DNA from: DATLMR01 sp964615905
GTDB taxonomy: Bacteria; Acidobacteriota; Blastocatellia; UBA7656
Reading direction: 5' to 3'
Assembly (NCBI GenBank): GCA_964615905.1
Contig: CAZTUB010000018.1
Location: 72,955-136,954 of the forward strand
DNA: 64,000 nucleotides
Under the pieces are notes generated by a model, which was given only the letters and a program-made list of their open reading frames with translations, was not told the origin of the DNA and ran no database searches. Positions 59,230 through 64,000 of this stretch are shown piece after piece. The stretch's first letter is position 1. Every line of letters begins with the position of its first letter. The position numbers and the translations under genes are program-made.

Positions 59230-61407
59230 TTATCTCGGACAGCTTCCGGTCCCGACGTTGCTCCTTACGCTGAAGGAGCCGTTGACGTAGCTGTTGTTGC
59301 CACCAACGGTAAGCAGGATTGTAATGCGACCATTCGGGGGAGCGGGGGACAAAGGGCTCACACTGAAGGGACGTTCCCACGACACGCTGGCCTGGGGAAA
59401 GCCAAAAGCGGTTGCCTGCCCGGAGTTAAGTAGTCTCCCTAAAGAATCTCTGATCTCCCACTGTACGATCAAATCAGTCGTTCCACGAGTGGCGCTGGCG
59501 CTCCCCGACAATGTGCCGCTCGCATGACCGGACCCATCCTCGTGGAAAGTACCCCCACCGTTGACAAAGATTATATCTTCCTGATTTACGCCAGGCCCAA
59601 AGCTCTGGCCGTCGCCGAAATTGCAGTCGAACGCTCGATCCCCCTCGGTTCCTGTAGTTATCCGAACCGTTACAGACTGAGATACGGTGCCGCACGCGTT
59701 TGTGGCCGTTAAGGTGTAGGTGGTGGTGGTTGTGGGCGAAACTACACGAGAGCCGTTTGCCGCAACCGCTCCGATTCCCTGGTCAATTGAAATAGTTGTG
59801 CCGTTCGTCACGTCCCATGAAAGAGTCGAGGGCTGGCTAGGTGGCACCCGATCCGGTGTTGCCGCGAAGGAATTTATTACAGGCGGCGTGCCGGTGCAGC
59901 CGCCGCCACCACCGCCACCGGGGGGAGGCGGCGGTGGTGGCGGCGGAGCACTTCCCACAGTCACTGTTGTAGCCGCAGACGCTGAACCGCATGAGTTTGT
60001 CGCTGTCAGCGTGTAGGTCGTTGTCGCTCTCGGCCTCACAGTCCGGCTGCCGCTGCTTGCCACCGTGCCGATGCCCGGGCTGATCGTGACGGAAGTCGCG
60101 CCGGGAGCCTCCCAGTAAATAGTTGCCGACTGGCCAGACTGGATAGTATCAGGCGAGGCAGTAAACGTGTTCACAAACGGCGGCTGACAGACCGCCCCTA
60201 CGGTAATTGTGACTGAAGCTGTAGCCCCCGGACAGCCTGCCTGCGAATTGACGGCCGTCAACGTATACGTTGCCGTTGAATTCGGAGAGACAGCGAAAGA
60301 ATTGCTGGCGGCCGGAACGGTCCCGCTCACCCCTGGCCCGGATATGGTGACCCTGCTTGAGTTCGTTACGTTCCACCTCAAGATGGAGGAATCGCCCTGT
60401 TGAATTGATGTAGGTGTCGCGGTAAATGTGATCCCAACCGGCGAGCAACTTGAGAGATTGACTGTTACCGAAGTCTGCGCGTTACATCCCGCCGAATTCG
60501 ACGCCGTTATTTGAAATGTGCTTTGAGCTGTGATCGCACCCGTTGACACGCTGACCGTTTGGGCGGCGGCCTGCTCCGTCACAAGCTGGTTTGCGATGGT
60601 GGTCCCGGCCGGATTTGTGACGACGATCCTGTTCGCCGATTGGAATGTTATCGAAAGCGTCGAAGAGCTGCCCGAACTCACCGTCGCAGGGTTTGCGGTG
60701 GCGCTTGCCGAGATACCCGCGCAAGCGTTTGTCAGATTGGCAGGGCCAAGCACAATTTGCCCTTGCTGCCGGTGTCGTCCTTGCCCTGATCGTGAATCAA
60801 CGGCAAAGCGGAGGACGTAGGCCGGTTCGGTGCCGCCGCCGGTCTGCGCCATCCTGTAGATTTCTTCGAGAACCGCCACATTCGTCTGGTCGGCGGTGCT
60901 GCCCATTCTGGTGGCGTAGGTGACAGGTATTGTCCTGTGGCGTGAGAGCCATGTTGCCAGATTGCCTAGCAGACTGGTCCGGCCCGCCCCAGATGTCACG
61001 AGCTTAGTCCCGCTCACTGTCAGGCTGTTCGTTGAAGTGAAGTTAACTATCCAGGCGTTCGGGTCATAAACAGGCAGACTTTGCGTTACGTTTACCCCAT
61101 CAAATGCCGTGAGAGCACCCGTTCCCGGCACCGCCTTAGCAAGCGCCAGCTCAAGCTGGTAAGCGGTCGGTATGTCGGTTCTAACCGACGCCTCGGTGAT
61201 TTCGGCAACCCCCCTGACCTTCCACTGATCTTCTGCGATCAGCGTGTGCCGTCGCGCGTCCTCCGTAGAGCCAATTCGGAAATTGGCGGCGGCGACCGTA
61301 AGGGCCATCAGGATTACGACGAACATCAGCGCAACGAGCAAAGCGGCCCCTCGCTCGGAGTCGTTGTTCGCCATACCAACAGGCTTGCGTATATGTTGAG
61401 GGTTCAT
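59230..61407 (-). CDS. PilX-like protein with Ig-like repeats
   Basis: 725 residues. The N-terminus (ERGAALLVALMFVVILMALT) is a type IV pilus minor-pilin/PilX-type anchor. A pilin-like region (WKVRGVAEITEASVRTDIPT) follows. From about residue 225 there are about five Ig-like repeats of 80-90 residues (TFTATPTSIQQGDSSILRWN, then TSVTISPGIGTVASSGSRTV and others). A Pro8/Gly7 linker lies near residue 475. The C-terminal domain is beta-rich. The Ig repeats suggest adhesion. The start is uncertain (ATG 61407 or 61374). Confidence 0.75.
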   Translation of the reverse strand: MNPQHIRKPVGMANNDSERGAALLVALMFVVILMALTVAAANFRIGSTEDARRHTLIAEDQWKVRGVAEITEASVRTDIPTAYQLELALAKAVPGTGALTAFDGVNVTQSLPVYDPNAWIVNFTSTNSLTVSGTKLVTSGAGRTSLLGNLATWLSRHRTIPVTYATRMGSTADQTNVAVLEEIYRMAQTGGGTEPAYVLRFAVDSRSGQGRHRQQGQIVLGPANLTNACAGISASATANPATVSSGSSSTLSITFQSANRIVVTNPAGTTIANQLVTEQAAAQTVSVSTGAITAQSTFQITASNSAGCNAQTSVTVNLSSCSPVGITFTATPTSIQQGDSSILRWNVTNSSRVTISGPGVSGTVPAASNSFAVSPNSTATYTLTAVNSQAGCPGATASVTITVGAVCQPPFVNTFTASPDTIQSGQSATIYWEAPGATSVTISPGIGTVASSGSRTVRPRATTTYTLTATNSCGSASAATTVTVGSAPPPPPPPPPGGGGGGGCTGTPPVINSFAATPDRVPPSQPSTLSWDVTNGTTISIDQGIGAVAANGSRVVSPTTTTTYTLTATNACGTVSQSVTVRITTGTEGDRAFDCNFGDGQSFGPGVNQEDIIFVNGGGTFHEDGSGHASGTLSGSASATRGTTDLIVQWEIRDSLGRLLNSGQATAFGFPQASVSWERPFSVSPLSPAPPNGRITILLTVGGNNSYVNGSFSVRSNVGTGSCPR

Positions 61408-61584
61408 AACTTATGTATCCACCAACGTAATTAGCAATTAGAGACACGACCGATGGCAAAAAAAGCTAACTGCAGGGTACTTGTTGTGTACCCCAACATG
61501 GGGCTTCGGTCAACAGTATTTTTTAACGGGGCCAGTAAAGAAGGGCCATGAAGGGCATAGATCGTCGGCAGGTCTTAGAGAGGG

Positions 61585-61609
61585 CTATCTGCGAGTCACT
61601 TACAGATAG
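61585..61609. repeat. 25-bp palindromic repeat, copy 3
   Basis: CTATCTG and CAGATAG arms flank CGAGTCACTTA. The downstream 14 bases (CTTACAGATAGGCG, 61599-61612) recur at 46569-46582 beside the IsrB element. Other copies are at 6449 and 36958. Confidence 0.6.
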
Positions 61610-61683
61610 GCGCTAGAGACGAACAGCTACCAAATTATGGGAGTGCTGTCATTACCTAAATTGCAAACTTAGATGTGCTCGCC

Positions 61684-62634
61684 CTACTTAGCCGGGGGGC
61701 TGGTATCTTGTACGGGTGCGCCTTCTTCTTGTGCGCGGGCGGCTTCAGCGGCAGTACAGAAAACTGTCCCTGAGTAGCCAAAAGAGCCCATACTCTTTAT
61801 GTAAACAAAAGGATCACTTTTTAAACCGTTGGCATCTGGAACCCAAGGTATTTTTGTCTGAATAGTATAGAGTAAGTGAGCTATCAAAAGCCTCAGTGGT
61901 GTCTCTTCGTTTCCTACATACAAGAGGCAATCCGGGGCCTCTCTATCCGCCGGTTTATGAAAGGGTTCAGCATTTCTCAACGCAAAACAATTTTCAGAGG
62001 CAATAACGGCTGGAAGATGATACATATTGAATGGTTTCTCTTTAGCCGTCCGCTTATTGCCCCAATTCTGGATAGCTAATTTAAAAGCCTCCAAATCAGT
62101 AGGGTATCCTCTGAACCCAAAAATATATGTAGATGGACGCACTGATACGCCGAATCGCTCCAATTCTAGTTGCTTTGGGTGTGATAAAACTCTATCTTTA
62201 CTTTCCTTAATGCCTCTTTTAGCCAAAAGAGTTCTATAAGACTCTTCTTCAACTCGCGGCTCAAGCTCTCCAACTGAAGCACAGTTATCGAGAGCATCAC
62301 TCAGTGTTTGACTATTTAATTCGCTTTTAACCTCTATCGTAGCTAAAACAGACTCGACTAAATACACGCTGTAGCCACTTGCGAATCTAAGACAAGGACT
62401 ATCCTTTCGAGCTATGACTACATCAATTTGTTTTGAATACGTTCCCTTGGAATCTACTATTTGCCCTTTGCCTATTTCATACGCACTAGGCAAAATCTTC
62501 GATAAAACATCTCTGATGAGTGTTTCACGCTCGCTTCCTAACTCCCCCATGTGCTTAATGAGTTGACTCGCAAGATCAGAGCCTTTCTTTATAGATTGAA
62601 TGACCCCTCTTGCCCAATCATCAAACAAGGACAT
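61684..62634 (-). CDS. DUF6602-like protein (nuclease fold)
   Basis: 316 residues. GGAG lies eight bases before ATG 62634. GSERETLIRDVLSKILPSAY, GKGQIVDSKGTYSKQIDVVI and VESVLATIEVKSELNSQTLS form a PD-(D/E)xK-like strand set: Asp in QIDVVIA, then E and K in IEVKSEL. This fits DUF6602 as I recall it, which is linked to restriction-like defence. The C-terminal half is mixed and ends in Ala/Pro. Lower GC than neighbours. Confidence 0.7.
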   Translation of the reverse strand: MSLFDDWARGVIQSIKKGSDLASQLIKHMGELGSERETLIRDVLSKILPSAYEIGKGQIVDSKGTYSKQIDVVIARKDSPCLRFASGYSVYLVESVLATIEVKSELNSQTLSDALDNCASVGELEPRVEEESYRTLLAKRGIKESKDRVLSHPKQLELERFGVSVRPSTYIFGFRGYPTDLEAFKLAIQNWGNKRTAKEKPFNMYHLPAVIASENCFALRNAEPFHKPADREAPDCLLYVGNEETPLRLLIAHLLYTIQTKIPWVPDANGLKSDPFVYIKSMGSFGYSGTVFCTAAEAARAQEEGAPVQDTSPPAK

Positions 62635-62660
62635 ATATGTTTCTCCTTTACAACTCTGCG

Positions 62661-62765
62661 CTTTCAGTGCAGAGGTTGGGAATCCGCAGGCGAGCTGCGG
62701 ACTGAAAGCTAATGCGAATGAAATTCGGGAGTTTTACTCCATCCCACATTCGTGGGGACTGAAAG
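62661..62765. repeat. Pair of hairpin repeats, CRISPR-like in style
   Basis: On the minus strand two units begin CTTTCAGTCC, form a short stem (CCGCAG/CTGCGG in one, CCCAC/GTGGG in the other) and continue GGAT. They lie 57 bases apart at 62674-62708 and 62731-62765, with 22 bases between. CTTTCAGT at 62661-62668 can also pair with ACTGAAAG at 62701-62708. It lies in the 5' leader of the DUF6602-like gene. Confidence 0.45.
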
Positions 62766-62841
62766 TTCGCTCGAAGAAAAAACTGTCGTAGACGAACGAA
62801 CTCGGCCCCGTTCAATCGCAGGTCGGCAGGCTCGATGTCAG

Positions 62842-63627
62842 CTACAGGCAGATCAACCCGCGCGTGGCGCGCTTTTGCTTTGGGACACGCCTGGGCTTCA
62901 AAGCGTCCGCAGCCTTTTCAAAGGCTTCGACCACGGCGCGCGACAGATGGCGCGGCTTGTTCGGCGGTATAAGGCGGCGCAGGTTTCGCTCACTGTAGCC
63001 ACTCTTCTCTACCAAGCAGGCGAGTATCTTCGTAAGGTTGGCGGGAGGCCCGGCTTCCCCCGAAACCACACGCTGCCCAAATAGCCTTGTAACTGCCCTC
63101 TCGAATCGCGACTCAAGCGTGGGGGGCGCGGCCGCAAGAAGACGACCGGTTTTCAAAAGCACCTCCTCCGGCACCGTCACCGCCAGCCGCTCGTCCATGT
63201 AATTGTCGAGCGTACGCCGCCCGATCTCTAGCGCCTCGGCAAGATGGCGTCTCGTCATCCCCAGCCGCTTCTGTATGGTGAGAAAGAAAAGCGCCCGACG
63301 CATGGGGTTAGCAAGGTCGGTGGGAGCCGGAGCGTCGGCAGCGACGCCTGATTGCTGCCTCGGTGATGACGCAAGCCCAGGAGCCTGAAGCGTCGCGCCA
63401 GGCTCAGTCTCAAGGAGCGATTCAAGCTGTCGCATAGATCTGGGCCGCGCCACGACGCCCGGATCATGAAACCATGAATAGACCGTTTGTGGGCGCGTGC
63501 CAAGCGCCCTCGCTATTGATTCGAAGTTCCACCCCTTGTCGATCAACTGACTGAGGACGAACTTCTGGTGCTTTAACCGGTGCGCGCGCGCGCGTTCTTC
63601 TTTACTTGTTGGCGAAGCCGTCGGCAT
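62842..63627 (-). CDS. Three-module HTH DNA-binding protein (paralogue 3)
   Basis: 261 residues. The same order as paralogue 2: a basic N-tail, HTH one (NFESIARALGTRPQTVYSWF), HTH two (RLGMTRRHLAEALEIGRRTL), and a C-terminal unit (YSERNLRRLIPPNKPRHLSR) with EAFEKAADAL. Identity to paralogue 2 is high through all three parts, and the upstream leader is shared. The end carries an extra Lys/Arg-rich PRRVPKQKRATRG tail. Likely a DNA-binding regulator of the replicon or island. Confidence 0.7.
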   Translation of the reverse strand: MPTASPTSKEERARAHRLKHQKFVLSQLIDKGWNFESIARALGTRPQTVYSWFHDPGVVARPRSMRQLESLLETEPGATLQAPGLASSPRQQSGVAADAPAPTDLANPMRRALFFLTIQKRLGMTRRHLAEALEIGRRTLDNYMDERLAVTVPEEVLLKTGRLLAAAPPTLESRFERAVTRLFGQRVVSGEAGPPANLTKILACLVEKSGYSERNLRRLIPPNKPRHLSRAVVEAFEKAADALKPRRVPKQKRATRGLICL

Positions 63628-64000
63628 ATAAGAAGACTGCCCTTCATTTTATCCCACGCAATCTATACGTGGCTGTAGTATCGCCAGGCAAGTGTGTTGA
63701 AAGATGTTCAACAGACTTACGCTGATGTATAGGTGTCGAAGACGGTCAAATAATTTCTAAAACCTGATAATGTCTTCCAAACGAACCTTTAGATTTATCG
63801 AAGCAAATATTTGATTCCCGACCCGGCGGTTGCGCTATTGAAACAAAAAGTAGCTCCGGCGGGGATACCTGCCCGATTCTCTCATGTTCGGTCCCTTCAG
63901 GCAGTAGCCTGGACGTTTTAAGTAACAATAAACCCCGGCCAATTGAAGCACAACAATAGTGAGCAAGCCAATAATATATTACACGGGGCTATCTTCCCCC
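63628..64000 (-). promoter_or_regulatory. Conserved upstream leader of HTH paralogue 3
   Basis: It aligns with 22463-22845. Blocks shared almost base for base include AACAATAAACCCCGGCCAAT, AAGCACAACAATAGTGAGCA, AATAATATATTACACGGGGC and the first arm of the ACGGGGCTATCTTC hairpin, which the window cuts off. TGATTCCCGACCCGG and CTTACGCTGATGTATAGGTG are also matched. No frame is supported within it. Confidence 0.65.

Overview
The window reads as accessory DNA of a GC-rich, non-model soil-type bacterium. The mix of FG-GAP/PKD secreted repeat proteins, a matrixin-like protease, TPR paralogues, a class II (B12-dependent) ribonucleotide reductase and many unrecognised small proteins would fit an Acidobacteriota-like genome, but nothing here proves the taxon. 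There are no rRNA, tRNA or ribosomal protein genes. A recA-like remnant, recJ, nrdJ, plasmid-type DNA-binding proteins, two RNA-guided-nuclease insertion elements and a tyrosine recombinase remnant point to a megaplasmid, chromid or large genomic island. Gene density is moderate, with several 0.5-0.9 kb spaces rich in repeats and promoters.

Layout. 0-10.7 kb: repeat-rich leader; a spore-photoproduct-lyase-like radical SAM gene with a LAGLIDADG homing endonuclease nested out of frame inside it; small membrane and hypothetical proteins; a three-part HTH protein; a frameshifted second recA; a TPR protein. 10.7-21 kb: lower-GC cargo, namely an overlapping gene pair ending in a membrane protein, and a two-gene SIR2-like NADase plus giant P-loop NTPase module (candidate anti-phage system). 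21-30.5 kb: broken tyrosine recombinase translationally overlapped with an HTH gene, a TPR-type protein, a large secreted FG-GAP/PKD protein, a TPR protein. 30.5-40.6 kb: two paralogous secreted six-cysteine peptides, a gamma-glutamyltransferase pseudogene, a second SIR2-like gene with a frameshift, a VapBC-type toxin-antitoxin pair, a two-repeat CRISPR remnant, a Crp/Fnr-type regulator, and a frameshifted PP-loop (PAPS-reductase-like) gene. 40.8-53 kb: recJ, an internally duplicated hypothetical, an IsrB (HNH-less IscB relative) element with its putative omega RNA, nrdJ, a TGT/DpdA-like protein, and a TnpB element. 53-64 kb: a truncated TPR gene, a lower-GC GTPase plus membrane-protein operon (candidate conflict system), a matrixin-like protease, a PilX-like protein with Ig-like repeats, a DUF6602-like nuclease-fold protein, and a third HTH paralogue whose upstream leader duplicates the one at 22.5 kb.

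Recurrent small elements tie the window together. At least nine copies of a promoter module (TTGACAAARCGAACGCATCA with a -10 usually about 17 bp downstream) stand before unrelated genes and suggest a dedicated regulon. A 25-bp palindrome (CTATCTGCGAG...CTCGCAGATAG) occurs three times, and a half copy lies beside the IsrB element. A family of hairpins with CAATCAAG tails lies at 0.4-0.8 kb and 44.5 kb.

Many genes carry single frameshifts or stops (recA-like, tyrosine recombinase, SIR2-2, gamma-glutamyltransferase, PP-loop gene). These may be true decay of mobile cargo or residual indels in the assembly; read-level checking would separate the two.
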